Below are positions 1 through 11,930 of a stretch of 64,000 nt of DNA, piece after piece. The translations under genes were made by a program, and so were the position numbers. Under the pieces are notes generated by a model. It had not been told where the DNA came from, searched no databases, and was given only the letters and a program-made list of their open reading frames with translations. Every line of letters starts with the position of its first letter. Position 1 is the stretch's first letter. This DNA comes from Lunularia cruciata (Eukaryota; Streptophyta; Marchantiopsida; Lunulariales; Lunulariaceae), in NCBI GenBank assembly GCA_948567375.1, contig OX419758.1, positions 54,813,001-54,877,000 of the forward strand. The letters are read 5' to 3'.

Positions 1-2200
1 GTCTGTCGCAATAACACTTGGAGAGAAAAGGATTCTCCCTCCACCTCTGTCACATAAGTCTCCAAAACCGGCCTATCAGCAACCACAAAACAAGAGGCAA
101 GTACGGGTGCTGAGAGAGCCCAACTACCCAAAAACGATATAAGTGCCATCTCCTCCATAGAAAGCAAGCCAACCCCACCACATGAGATTGGTAGAGCCGT
201 CTGTCTATGTGCCAAATCCCTTGTCACACACTCAAAAGTCCCTGGTCCAATAATATCACCAAAGACTCTCATAATCCTCCTATCAAATGCTCTTAGACGT
301 GATAGGAAGGACGGTGAGGGGGGAACTATACGGATGACGTAGGATGGTCAACGAGCAATATTGGAAGAGAGTATACCAAATGCCACCTGCGGATCTCCTA
401 GTAATGGAAGGTCATCCACATGGAGAACATCCTCTGCAAGGGCAGCGTCCAAGAAGTGTGTGACAAAATCCTCCGATCCTATTGGCACTCCAAGAACACG
501 AAGTCCATTTGTGGATGTGATACACCCCTTTGGAAGCTCAAGGTGAGGAGGGATACCTTAAGGGGACCATGCCCTACACTTTGACACCTTGACTCTCAAG
601 CCTACTAGATGTAGCTCGGTAGTCAAGTAGTCAAAGGCCTGCCTAATCTGATCTACAAGGCCTACGATGTGTGTATCATCTGCCAAGGAGGGAAATAACA
701 CAACCTGGCATGGCCAAAGTAGTAGATAGGAGAGCTCTAAAGTGAGCCATGGCAAATAAGGACCCCCCCCCCCCCCCCCCAAAGGATCTCCTTGTCATGT
801 ACCAACAGCTGACTCCAAGACGGTGACTCCCTCATGTGAACCACCATGCTGGTAGTAAAGGGAAGCAGGAGAGCCATAAAAAGACTGCACAAAAGGAATG
901 AGACTTGCCAAGGATCCACCAGCCTCCCTAGGCTCTCTAAAGATGGGTGCACGTGAGACGCTATTAAAAGCATTCTCAACATCCACTTGTAGGACGACCC
1001 ACTCCGGATGGATATCTAGGAGTGCTCTAATGCCTAGAGATATAGCCTCACATCCTCCAGGTGTAGCTACTCCAAACTAATGTGGACTAAGGTGCTGTCG
1101 AAAGTGAGAACGATGCTGAAGGACAATGGTACGACTGACCAAACTCAAAAAGATCTCTCCAATAGCCATCGGTCTAATGCCTCCCGTGTCCTTCTCAATC
1201 GTGAGAAGTCGACTAGCACCTAAGACCCGACTAACAGACATAGGAATGTCTCCTCTCGCTACTACTGCAGCCACCTAAAACAACTCGGTAAAACCACTAG
1301 AAGGATCATCTGCCTGGAAGCAATCTCTAAGGTGCTCATAAACCATCCTTGACAAGCCTCTTGAGGAAAGGCAAGGGGCATTGCACAATGCTTGTGCAAA
1401 TAGCGACCTATCAAGACATAAAGGCTGCTCCGGCTGATAATCTAAGACCTCTAGTGGTAGTCCCTCTACTGCTATAGGATGCAATGAGCATAGGGAAGAG
1501 ATGGTCTCATCAGTAGGACTCGCTATAGACAAAAGGTGTAGCGCTTGTGCTGCTCTACTAAACTCTCCCGCTTGACCCAATGTCCTACTTCGTCATAATC
1601 GAGTGGAATCTGTGGTATCCTCTGGCGATGCTTGTCTCCTAAATTGTGTAGCCCTAACAGACTCCTCCTGAAGCGTTGCCCAATCCCCTGCTCGGAATCG
1701 AAAAAATCTAGCCGCCATCTCTCTATGCCCCGCGCGTCCCCCTCTAGCATAACAAAGACACCATCGAGGGAGTAGGAGGAATAGGAACCACGCTAACTTG
1801 TCCAAGGGATCACGTGCCAAACAATCCAGTGGTAGGCGAAAAGCCTGTCTAGCCTCATCATGGAGTGTGCGGGGTAGCCTATGGAATAGACGGGACATGG
1901 AAAACTAGTCTCAAATAACCCCAAAATGCAACCCGCCTGAGAAGCTAACCACTCCCACAATTTGATCGGTATCCCTGGAACGATCAACAAAGGTATAGAA
2001 GAAGCGTGCGTAATCCAGAGTGTCACTGCTGTCGATGTGGTCGCTCGTCTCACGTGGACATCCCAAGTGGTCCAATCATAGTCCTTGTGCATCCTTCCCA
2101 CATGGGTCTTTACCCCTTGCGAGGTAAAGCGTCGATGACACACCGGGCATGGTGTATACCGACCCGCTCTAAGCGATCCCACATGGGAAGGTGTAGCCAT
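1..2200 (-). pseudogene. LINE ORF: N-terminal C2H2 finger and reverse transcriptase (disrupted)
   Basis: The reading frame starts at an ATG at 2198-2200 (MATPSHVGSL). A C2H2 finger, CPVC...HVGRMH (C-x2-C-x11-H-x4-H), lies at about 2149-2085. Reverse transcriptase follows: a fingers segment around 1274-1080, the palm with VENAFNSVSR (catalytic D one residue before) around 985-930, the QGDPLGG motif around 790-765, and the second catalytic pair as LADDTHIVG around 690-660. The thumb side (PISCGGVGLLSM) continues to the left edge. The frame is broken by stops and shifts near 1590, 1275 and 1080 and by an 18-base C run at 763-780. The product would be the RT protein of a non-LTR retrotransposon, nuclear, copying its RNA at a nicked target. 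This copy cannot make it. Confidence 0.75.
763..780. repeat. 18-base poly(C)/poly(G) run inside the RT
   Basis: Eighteen consecutive C on the plus strand. Read on the minus strand it falls exactly on the glycine codons of the RT motif QGDPLGGP, which naturally gives a G-rich run. The expansion breaks the frame between the palm motifs. Confidence 0.95.
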
Positions 2201-2330
2201 GGCTAGCACAAGAATAGTGATAGTAACACATGATACTACTCTCCATATCTCCCCATATCTGCAAAACCACAACCCCCTCACATCCCAACTCACATAAGAA
2301 AACAATCTCTCCAAACCCTAAAATCTATAA

Positions 2331-3591
2331 ACTCTCATAACTTTCAATTTCCATATCTAAAATTTTCAAATTAAATTCACATGGAACTTAATCATGAAAA
2401 CCAAGAGATTAGAAATGAAAATTGACAACCCATCACTCTCAATGTATAATGATCACTCTCAACCCTAAAAAAAACTAAAAATCTTCATAACTTTCTACTC
2501 CATTCTCCATAGTCTTCAATCTAGGTGCCAATGGAACCGAAATTGAAACACGAAGAGAATCGACTATTCACTCGAATGCTACATGCTAGAGAGCACTCAG
2601 AAATTATCAAAATTGTCTCACGTCTCTCCCTCTTCTCTCCCGCCGCTCCCCGGCGCCGAACCCACCACCGAATTTAGAAGAAAAAGGGAAACAGTTTAGA
2701 AAACACGAGTGGAGCAATACAAGCCGTACAAGGGAGAGATGCAAAAGATGCATTTTGTTTTCTGTTTATCTTTTTTTCAACTTATTAATTAGATTTTTAT
2801 ATAATTTTATATTATATTTAAATCTTGAATCACAAGTTCCGTTTTATTTATTTTAATTTTTAGATTTAAATCATTTATGTCATGGTTTCATTTATTGAAT
2901 TTTCAATTTCTCGATATACGTTGGTTCATCGATTTTTTACGCGTAATAAAATATTATTAATGCATATTTATTACATTACCTAAATTACATTATTATTATT
3001 TTCATATGTTTTCAATTAGTTTTATGGCCATTTCATCTACCCTTCATTGCATTTAATGAATTCTGGATTTCTTCGTTTGAATTCGCGATCATGTTAGTGG
3101 TTGCACTGCTAACAGCCCCTCCAGCCATAACTGCGGAGGCTAGTCTGGCCGTTATTTATGCAGCTGTCAGAGGTTACTTAGACCAAATAGCCGTCGTTCT
3201 CGTAACGCACTGCGCGACTTTTATTTCCTATAGGCCTTTGGCTCTCCCGTTCCTCGAATGGATTCTGTCCCATATATCCATATACATGCAGTAATGGCAC
3301 TGTAGTTTGCAGTCCTTAACATCTGCCAGTAGACGCTTGGAGGGAACATCAAAAGGGCAGTTAAGCATGTTTCAGAGAGAAGTTTTTGGTAAGCAGTTTT
3401 CCTTCTAGGATTAGGAGGAAAATTATTACTTGCAACTAACATCGGTGGGGCGTCAATGAGGAGGACCTCTTTCTGTTCACAGCAAATTGTGTACAGAGAT
3501 TTGTTGATGGTGTGCAGATCGCTTACAGGAAGGAGCAGAAATTACAAACTGGCATTCTTCACAAATTGATCTCTATTCATTCAAAAGTCCC
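2331..3591. other. Unassigned AT-rich stretch
   Basis: No convincing gene. A GC-rich patch lies at about 2640-2665. At 2724-2757 the plus strand resembles the reverse complement of the LINE 3' tail (the GTACAAGGGAGAG word followed by an A-rich stretch), so a degraded tail in minus orientation may sit just upstream of LINE copy 1. The 67-residue open frame at 3091-3294 has no recognisable domain. Confidence 0.5.
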
Positions 3592-3736
3592 ATCTTAGGT
3601 GCGGTAGGGCAGACTTCTCGTATAGACTCTACTGGAGCTTAGCCCCATGTTACCTTTTATTTTATTTTTCTCTCCCTTGTACGGCTTGATGGGGGTCTTA
3701 CCATCCTTCGGTCCTTCCTACGCGGTTGCCTACTTC
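3592..3736 (+). mobile_element. 5'-truncated LINE 3' tail
   Basis: Matches the 3' untranslated tail of the LINE copies at 29.0, 43.0 and 52.3 kb: the TTAGGTGCGGTAGGGCAGA start, the GGAGCTTAGCCCC stem-loop region (one arm mutated), TCTCTCCCTTGTACGGCTTGATGG, and the CCTACGCGGTTGCCTACTTC end. The last part is closest to the 43.0-kb copy (GCGGTTGCTTACTTC). I could not find a clean target duplication. Confidence 0.75.
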
Positions 3737-4883
3737 CAGTGGAGCATCTGGGGCCGAGTACGGATTCGCTTTTCATCCTTGCAGCAGCTGAAGGTTTCAC
3801 GCCCGGAATTTAGATGTGACGGGGAAGTAGTGCAATTGCAGTGCGTGGATCGTCCGTTGTCAATTTCATGATGAAGCCGAGCAGAATTTGCAAAAGCGGC
3901 ACATGAGCAGTTCCCCATTCAAAACTTGATTGCCAGGGAGACAAACAGCGACCGAAAGACAGTCCCAGAAAACCTGCCGAGATGTATGCCGGAGCTTGTC
4001 CTCAAACGGACACAACAAACCATCAAATCCAGCTATAGTAAATCGACCAACTCGAAATCACAGATCTAGTTGATGGTACCAATATCTATCTCCGAACCTT
4101 CTATAACTGTGTCGCGTCATCTCATCGCCGCACTTACACTGCGGACAATTTCAACGTCGTGTAAACTTTATGTCCACTTTATGTCTACCGCGACATCCTG
4201 CGACTCAAAAACAGGTTCAGTCTCAACAGTGTTGCATCCTATGACCTGAACCCTCCATAACACATGCACCCGCTTTAAGTTGAGATTATAAGTTGAGATG
4301 ACTGAAACTAAGCCACAAAGGCAAAACGCACAGTGAAATAAACTGACCTGCAAAGGGATATTTATTGATGCAATTGAGACGTCCAATTTGGCCCACGATG
4401 AATTTCTTGCGATAGAGTAACAGGTAATTTCTACGGCAATCTACACTGCTGTAAATAACTGGACCTCTTACTTATGGACCCAAGCACGTCGGAGGAACAG
4501 AGAAGAACCCGGACGAACTTCTGCCAGTTCGGTGGGGCATTCGCTCGTTTGTTCTAGAACCTTCTATTCCTCGCTGGAAACAGTAGCCCGGTGGAGTACA
4601 TATTGTAGTTGTTGTAGATGGAATGTCGACGCTGAGACTATACAGTCCTGCAAAGGATCCAAACTTGCAAGGGCAGTGGGTGGGAGTAACGACCCACTAA
4701 AGCAGGACATATCACGTTAAAACTCTGTAACGTTGAAACATGGGTGGGATGGGAACTCTGATGCAAAATGAATATCACGCCGAACTGAAGACGAGATTGA
4801 GAGTTCCGTGGCAGTGGAACACAACCCTTCAAATCTCGCAGGGATCAAGCGTATATGACTCGTAGTGCTTAAGATAGCGAACT
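3737..4883. other. Unassigned stretch
   Basis: Base composition is more balanced than the flanking AT-rich DNA, but I recognise no gene, RNA or repeat in it. Confidence 0.4.
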
Positions 4884-4972
4884 AGTGCTTGTAGCTCAAT
4901 TGGATAGAGCATCAAACTACGGATAGAGCACCAAACTTGTTACTTGGAATTCGTCCTGAGGTTGCCAAGTCC
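4884..4972 (+). tRNA. Decayed tRNA-like sequence, closest to organellar tRNA-Arg(ACG)
   Basis: GTAGCTCAATTGGATAGAGCA is the D-arm region of bacterial-type tRNAs, and the following CTACGGAT resembles the tRNA-Arg(ACG) anticodon loop used in plant organelles. The anticodon-side block GGATAGAGCAYCAAACT is then repeated at 4921-4936, and the T-arm region (GGAATTCGTCC) departs from the consensus. It looks like a rearranged nuclear copy of an organellar tRNA and is unlikely to fold or function. Confidence 0.4.
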
Positions 4973-6589
4973 ATTTACTGTATTCATAGGACTGTCTCAG
5001 TGCATTTTGAGTTTTCTAGCTGAAAAGGAGGAAAACTGCAGCGAGACAGCCTCATGACGTTTATTCATCATCAACTCACCATCATTTCGGGGAACAGACC
5101 ACTTAGCAATCTTGCAGAGATAAATACGCTAGCGGCGGAGTTCCACAGTTTCGACTTTGCGGTACCCAACTTAGCAGAAGTACGGAGTTCTTAGCGGCGA
5201 AGTTCCAATATTGTTGAGGTGTTGTGGGAACTTCAATTGTAGAGTTCTTTGGTATATCTGTTTGGAATTTTGTTTATTGCGACTGAAATTTTATTGGAGA
5301 GATTTATGTTGCTCCAGACAAGTTGCTGTGTAAATTTCCGTTGAAGGGACATCATAGGAATCAAAGATGATATCACAAGAGGCTGGAGTGCGAGACTCAG
5401 TAGAGGAGAAAATGATTTACTCCTTTGTGAGCACTTCTACTAGAAGTGCTCACAAAAAAGATGAGCGAGTAAAATCTACTGATTGTCAATTTTGTGAGAG
5501 AAATCGATGAGTTGAGATGGAAGTTACAAGGATCCTTCAACTAACAAAGGTGAGAGTGATTGTTGGCGTTGTAAGATGTTTTTGAGCGGCTGTATTAAAA
5601 CAAGACCGTTGTCTGGAGGAGAATCTGAAAACCTGCACTCAAGCCACCAAAGAATCTCACACGGGGTTCATTAAGTCCAAGGAGGAGGAGGTGTGGCTGA
5701 AGAGGAGATCAAGAACCAACAAGCGAGAATCAATAAAAACTACATTCCTTTTAGGAACGACGTGGAAAAAGTCTCTCATAATAGTGAAAAAGTCTCTCGT
5801 AATAAAAGTCTCTCATAGTATAGTGGCAATTGATCTAGTACATCACAATTTGCTACTCGTGGAGAACCGTTGAAAACCATTAAAATCATGAAAATTGTTC
5901 GAAATTTACAATTTTTACAAGATCGTCTTGAAGATGCACATAAGGTAGTATCATACAAAAAAATGATTTTTTTTCTTAAATTTTCAAATTGTCCAAGATG
6001 GGTGTAGCTCTCACCAAACAAGTTCTATGAGAAAATGAGAACAGGCATCTGAACTGCGATAACATGTGAATGATTAAATCACAGATTTGAAATGGATGAA
6101 CTCTCAAATGCAGCAGAATAGAACTCGACCTCAGAATCCGGTGCGTTATTATTTCTACAAGCCTTCAGTCTATCTTGGTTAAGACAGACTCACATGATCT
6201 TCTCTTACTACGGGACTCAAATTGAGAAATAGGTAAGCCAGGGGGGATGATGGTTATGTGCAGATAAAGAGAAGAAGTGGCAAGCAACAGATTTTTCTCA
6301 ACAATCACTTATGACAATCAATAATCAAACTGACCGTAGAACTGCAATGTTTATGTTTAAACTACTCTACGCATAGTGATCATTCTAAGAACAACCTATT
6401 GGCGAAAGCCATTGCCACATAAGACCTTCGAAGACCACTAATGAGCCTTTATGCTGACATGAGATAGAGAAAGTGAAATTGCCATATCTGATGAAATGTT
6501 AGCTTCTTGAAAAGAGGATGAAACTGGTTCAACTGAATCGCAGCATATCCTCTCGATGTTCCTTTTGGAAAGAAGTATTCTTAAAACTG
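4973..6589. other. Unassigned stretch with a short perfect palindrome
   Basis: No gene recognised. It holds the 33-bp palindrome at 5424-5456 and short imperfect repeats of AAGTCTCTC(A/G)TA near 5770-5820. Confidence 0.4.
5424..5456. repeat. 33-bp near-perfect palindrome (16-bp arms, 1-nt centre)
   Basis: TTTGTGAGCACTTCTA, then C, then its exact reverse complement. The arms are too short for a typical plant miRNA precursor. It could be the remains of a hairpin or a cruciform-forming site. Confidence 0.9.
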
Positions 6590-6602
6590 AAAAGTAAATA
6601 CG

Positions 6603-6689
6603 CCCCATTTTACCTCATTTGTCTCTCCCTCCTTACTGTTCGATGGGGTCTTCCGATCCTTCATGTGTTCTATGTGGTCGCCTTTTTAC
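6603..6689 (+). mobile_element. Very short 5'-truncated LINE 3' tail
   Basis: Contains CCATTTTACCTCATTTGTCTC, GATGGGGTCTTCCGATCCTTC and the GTGGTCGCCTTTTT end of the LINE tail, in the CATGTGTTC variant also seen near 27.38 kb. Flanks resemble a decayed target duplication: AAAAGTAAATACG at 6590-6602 and AAAACTAAACTACG at 6690-6703. Confidence 0.65.
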
Positions 6690-6703
6690 AAAACTAAACT
6701 ACG

Positions 6704-7393
6704 CAAGACACTTTACAGTATCGGCTAAGGTGTATGGCAGTAACAGGTGTATGGTACAGACCTCGAGCCTCGTTCTCTTGGTTTCTTTTCTAGTTTATTC
6801 ACGGTCATCATCCCTCCAAGTTAAGATCCTAAAGCTATGGCTGACATAAAAAGGAAATGATTTTGGTTTAAAAGAAGATATTGTATGATGTTTGCCTTTA
6901 TAGTCTTGAGTGTGATAGAGTAAGGTAGGGAAGTTTTGATTTTGAGGAAAACTATATCATGCAGCTTCTTATTGTAGAATAATAGAGACCTTAAGAGTTT
7001 AATAAGTGATGCTTATATACCAAGTCATCCTTCTCTAAACACTAGAAACATGGATAAGGATTCATTACTAGAAAACTGTTCCGTAGTTTCAAGTATAAAT
7101 TTTTTTTTTTATATTTTCTTTTCTTCTCTTCTCACAATGAATTTTCTTAAACATTTTTTATTGAGTTCAAAATCCATTGTTAATAACCCAGTTCCTTACT
7201 CCCGTCTTACACTTTGACTCGGATATTATATATGTTTATGGTATTTTTACTGCAACTACTCATTTTTACCATTGCCACCACACCCATATTAATTACAATA
7301 TACAATATATTTTTACTATTGCTACTACACCCATATTAAATACTTTATACCATATCTCAACTACTTTTCCATGGAACGGAGACAATTGTTATG
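6704..7393. other. Unassigned AT-rich stretch
   Basis: AT-rich, with two related blocks near 7260 and 7320 (ATTGC(C/T)AC(C/T)ACACCCATATTAA). No gene recognised. Confidence 0.4.
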
Positions 7394-9400
7394 TTAAGCC
7401 TGCAGCGTACTCCTAAGAGCAGTTTGCCAGGTTTCTTGCACATTCTTGCTTGCAAAGTGTAACAATTGTGGATCAATAGGTGGTAATGTTGGTGCAGGCA
7501 TTTGTAGAATAATATGTTGCCATTGTTTTGGATTGGCAAACATGATTACAATTGGATGCACATTTGTCACATCAGTTGCATGGCAGGGAGGACATGTGCA
7601 GTGTCCAATTGCTTCTTGATAGTAAAAACTAAAAGTGTGCATACATATACATTATCAGCGAGAATTGCACATCTTTTTGAGCTGAACCAATAGTAGATTG
7701 GTGCCAGACCATTGACAAACTTGTCTAGTCATATGCGAACATCGTGGCTCTTTAGAAATATTTTGTCCCCAAATGCACAATATTTCATTAAGTGATTGAG
7801 CAAGTCTTGGGATACTTGCATCTAGTCTCTGGTAGAATCTGAAATGATTGCGTTACTTGTTGCGGCAGCTGCATGGTAACCACAATTGCCATCACCGGGG
7901 ACATCATCTATCTGAGCAGTGAAAGGAGTAAGTGCAGCAAGATAATGCTATCAATGAGTTGTCAAAACCTCCATAGTGATGGATAACTTGATCAATAATT
8001 AGCTTGTACATAACCAAAGACATGGACATGTATGCCTATTGTGCTCTAAAGTAGCACATTCCCCATATTTTTGTTATTTTTTGGTCGCAAGTTCAAATGT
8101 AGATGGGTCTCATTTTGATGTTGAGTTTTCTTTGTTCTTGGCACCAACTAGTTAACCTTTAGATTGCAATGGAGTAGAAGTGGCAAGCTTGGGAATATTG
8201 CCATTGCAAATCTATGCTATGTGAGCACAGAAGAGTGCTTGGTGAGTAGTGACCAATGCGGATATTTATTGCTTATTGCACATAAATTTTTCTCAATTTT
8301 TTGATGAAGATCCACCTTGTTGTTAGCCTGAAAAATAGGTGGTTGTTTAGCCACCTCAAGATGCCAATGTTGATGGATTGTGCTAGGAAAAATGGGCCAA
8401 CCGCCAAACTTGGCAATTGCATAAGCAGCCAGGAAAGACATTATGGAAAAGACAATGGGCCCATTTTCTTTTCAATAGTGTAGTTTGCCAACTCTTATAG
8501 TTGCACATTGGCCATTACAAATTTGTGCTTTGAGCTAGAAACTTTAGTATATGGATTCAAACATGCTCCAAAAGCTCAGAGAGAATTGCCATTTGTAGAT
8601 GGCGTGGGATGCTAATATATTCATGGGCAATGGGTGCCTCAAATTCTACTTTTTGATGAAAAATCATTTGAGCAATATTTTTGAGTGCACCATGGGAATC
8701 CTAGTTGAACTCGGAGGAACCTGTTGAACATTGTATGTGCGCCTTCAACCATTGCCGTTGTGATATTTCTTAGGTACATGCAGTCTTTGGTCCATTCACT
8801 AACAAATTTGCATATCATTGATAACCATGTCTGGTTGATATATTCACTAAGTATTGGTGTTTATTGAATGTGGTGCAAAACTCTAACCAAAGCCTGTCAA
8901 ACAATGTTGGTATGTCAACACCTCACAATACTGCACATGATTTCATAACTTTGTTGCAGTCATCTATGTTGCAAATTATACTTTTAGTTTTGGCTAAGAT
9001 GTTCTTGTCAATATGTCATTGATATAAAAGTTGACAACAGTTTGGAAGTGTCACTCCAATGGCCATAGCAAGAGTGAAGTCAACATCTATAACCAAAACT
9101 AATGGGAAATCACAGCAAGTATACAAATCTTTCAATTGGACCCACAAATATCCAATTGTATGTTTCCTTTCCAATGAATGTAAAGCTCACAAAGAAGGCT
9201 ATGTTATGGCATGTGTGGTTGACAACAACAAGCAATAGCATGTAGAAGAAATTGGTATTGTATGTGTAATCCATCAATAAGACCAAAGAGAAGCTCCATA
9301 CCAACAATATAAAAATCAAGATGTGCAAAAACCAGTCACCGTATATTTGCCAATTCCTCTATAGTCAATGGTGTGTTAGGAATTACTCTTATTAAGGTTG
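7394..9400 (-). pseudogene. Decayed MULE (Mutator-like) transposase
   Basis: On the minus strand around 9330-9110 the frame reads MDYTYNTNFFYMLLL, then a hydrophobic strand, then GKETYNWIFVGPIE. This follows the MULE transposase catalytic pattern (D..YkTN....L......E....W......). After a frameshift near 9110 comes LVIDVDFTLAMAIG (the iiTDrd.AL..Ai strand with a catalytic D), then LPNCC and DKNILAK (the C.wH..kN. helix). Downstream, with more shifts, a cysteine/histidine-rich segment (HCTCPPCHATDV) lies at 7600-7560. Stops and frameshifts are frequent, so it is dead. MULE proteins cut and paste DNA between long TIRs; I did not find the TIRs. The C-terminal extent is uncertain. Confidence 0.55.
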
Positions 9401-11710
9401 TTTCATTGGGGTTTTTCCGGCAAGGAGTTCTTGATGATGCTTGATTTTAAGATTGTAGAATCTCTTTGTAGTTGCTAGCATTTGTGGATGTTTACTTTGT
9501 GTAACTGCCAAGATCTAGCATGGCCTAGCACCTACCACTGCCAATTCTTTCATGCTCAACACAACTTCTTAAATAAGATAGTGATTTGTTGTATGGTCAG
9601 CCACATTGATTGAAGGCTCGTGGTTTTCATCCTTGAAAAAACTTGTCCAAATATCATCTTGACAAGGTCCAACAAACAACCATGGACATCCATAGAGTTT
9701 CATTGTAGTTTTATGCTATGAGTCTTTTTCATCAATAGGAATACAATTTTGATAATTTCCACCACAATCACATCCCAACTCAACATGTTGATGTTGATTG
9801 TATGAATGCTTGATCACAATTTCAAAGCCAATTGCCAAACCAACTTCTTTAGCATGTTATATAAGAGTGGTATGGTATGCAAATGCTCTTGATATGTCTA
9901 GGTCCATATACCTTAGACAATACCCTATATTTATGGTTCCCATGTTATTTAACTTTATGCTTTATTTTACTTCTTCAATTCAACTAAGGTTAGACTTTGC
10001 CCCATAAAGAATTTAACTAAGTATTTGGTTTAACTTTGAATTTAGTAGATTTACATATTTTGTAGTTTTTTCCCTTTTGTTTGATTTTATAGATTTTCAA
10101 TAATTTTTATATAATAGCCTCAAAATATTATTATCATTTTCTCTTCTCACTCATAAAAAGAGTAGTTAAAAAAGTGTTTTAGAATTTCAAATCTTGAGTG
10201 CTTTTTTTCTATAAATTTTTTATTTAAAGATAGAGTATCACCTTTCATATTATTGTATCCTAGAAAGAGTTGAATGCTAGTGAAAAATATTGATCTTCAA
10301 GAAGATTTTTTGAGTATTTAAAGTTCAATATAGCTAGAATAATATTATTACCAAGGAGTAGATATGTCACTAAAACAATCAATCAAATCAATGAAGACTT
10401 GTAATACTCATTATAATTAAAAAAGTCAAATCATGGAGGGTTGTAAACAAATAGGTGTGTATATGCTCCATTAGAGAATCCAATATTGTGACTTGATAAT
10501 GTAAGTAGTCAAAAGTAAAGTCTCTTTAGAGTTTAACCAAGCTTTTAAATTATTCACAATAAGTTTAAGTTAGTCATAAAAAAGTTTGACATGGTAATGT
10601 TAGAAGAGTGAGCATCATTAATTTGGATTTTTGAATATTGAATTAATTTTTATTTAACTATTAGCTTTGAGGAAATAATTGAGAAATTTTTGATTCAAAT
10701 CCTTTTTTGCATAAAATTTATGCAATCCAAAGATAGCACATGTGAAGGAATCATTGCCTTAGTTGTTAGATCACTATAAGATCACATGCTTATGTGGATT
10801 ATTCTTATAAGTTTAGGTATTGATTTAGACTTTAGACTTCAAATGATGTTTTGCATATCAATTCAACTTCATTACAAGCATAGATTCTAGACTTTTGAAG
10901 ACTTGGAAGGCAAAAAGAACTCAATCACATTTGTTTAGTACCATAAGAATGAAAATTTGAAGTGAAAATTTAACTTTTTCTTCTATAAAGAAGCATGGTA
11001 CAATTCATGTTACCTGAAATACTAGTCTTATAAAGGAGAGAAAAAAATGGGCATGATGCAATGTCAAGGGTAGGTTCATCTCAACAGTACTTAGAGAGAA
11101 ATTAAGGGCTTAATTCCATTCCACATTGGTAAGTTGTGATAAATATATATTTTCAGTTTTTTATCAAATTTATTATTTTTCAAATTTTAATTAAAAAGTT
11201 CACTATTACTATACATGTACTTAAATTTAGTCCAAGGTGAGCATATAATTAGATTGAATATTTGATACAAATTTACTTTTAGATTCATCCATAAATGATC
11301 ACAAATTAAGATCTTGTCTTGAGCGGCCATAAAAAGTTGCAGTACAAAAATTGTAATTTTTCATGTATTGACAAGGCTATGGACTTAAGCTTTGATTGAT
11401 CTAAGATAGAATATTCTCAACTATAAAAATTGTAAAGAGCATCTATATCTAGGTTGAAAAGTGGATAACATAGAATGTAAAAGGACTCATTAAATAACAT
11501 TGAAGGAAAGCACCATTGTCACAAAAAATTGAGGATCACATTGGATTCCTAGATATAGAAAATGAAACTAAATATAGATTTGTTTGTAAGTCAATATACT
11601 CAAATGATGCATAATACTAAATTTTCCAAATTCCTTCCTATAATTTGGATTCTTCATGCAATATGTTTCCTTCTTTGCTATGAGCTTTCTCCTCTTTTTG
11701 CATGTTCGAT
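9401..11710. other. Unassigned AT-rich stretch
   Basis: AT-rich with only short chance frames. The first few hundred bases may belong to the N-terminal half of the MULE relic, but I could not recognise a domain there. Confidence 0.4.
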
Positions 11711-11930
11711 TGTGATACTTCAAGAGAGAGAAAACACAGATTTCACACTCAATCATTTGATGCCCCAAAGGAGCACCTTCTCTTTATTATATAGACAAAG
11801 AGGATCTCCTCCAAGGAAGCTCCACCATAGGATTAGGCGCATAGATAGGTGGCATGTCAACAAGCTCCACCCTTGGATTACTTACTTGGATGGGTGACAT
11901 GTAGATCTAGGTCCTATCTGGTTGGTCAAA
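11711..11930 (-). repeat. Element B 3' LTR remnant
   Basis: On the plus strand it starts TGTGATACTTC and matches the first 230 bp of the solo LTR at 52381. The rest of the LTR is missing, and the chromodomain frame ends inside this LTR piece. Confidence 0.75.

Larger units (their letters stand above)
1..2330 (-). mobile_element. LINE copy 1, 5' part (REL-type non-LTR retrotransposon family), running off the left edge
   Basis: The minus strand encodes, in order, a C2H2 zinc finger and a reverse transcriptase with no LTR nearby. The element runs off the window at position 1, so its 3' half is not seen. Assignment to the same family as the REL-domain copies at 29.0-30.0, 40.2/47.0 and 52.0 kb is inference: copy 1 and those copies cover opposite ends of the element and share no overlapping sequence here, but the architecture (N-terminal finger, RT, C-terminal CCHC and REL) fits one family. 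The 5' boundary is soft; the likely start codon is at 2200 and the sequence above about 2330 turns AT-rich. Confidence 0.75.

Noticed and set aside
7430-9800. A host FAR1-like gene rather than a MULE relic
   Set aside because: FAR1 proteins share the MULE fold, but here the frame is broken many times and no intact exon remains.
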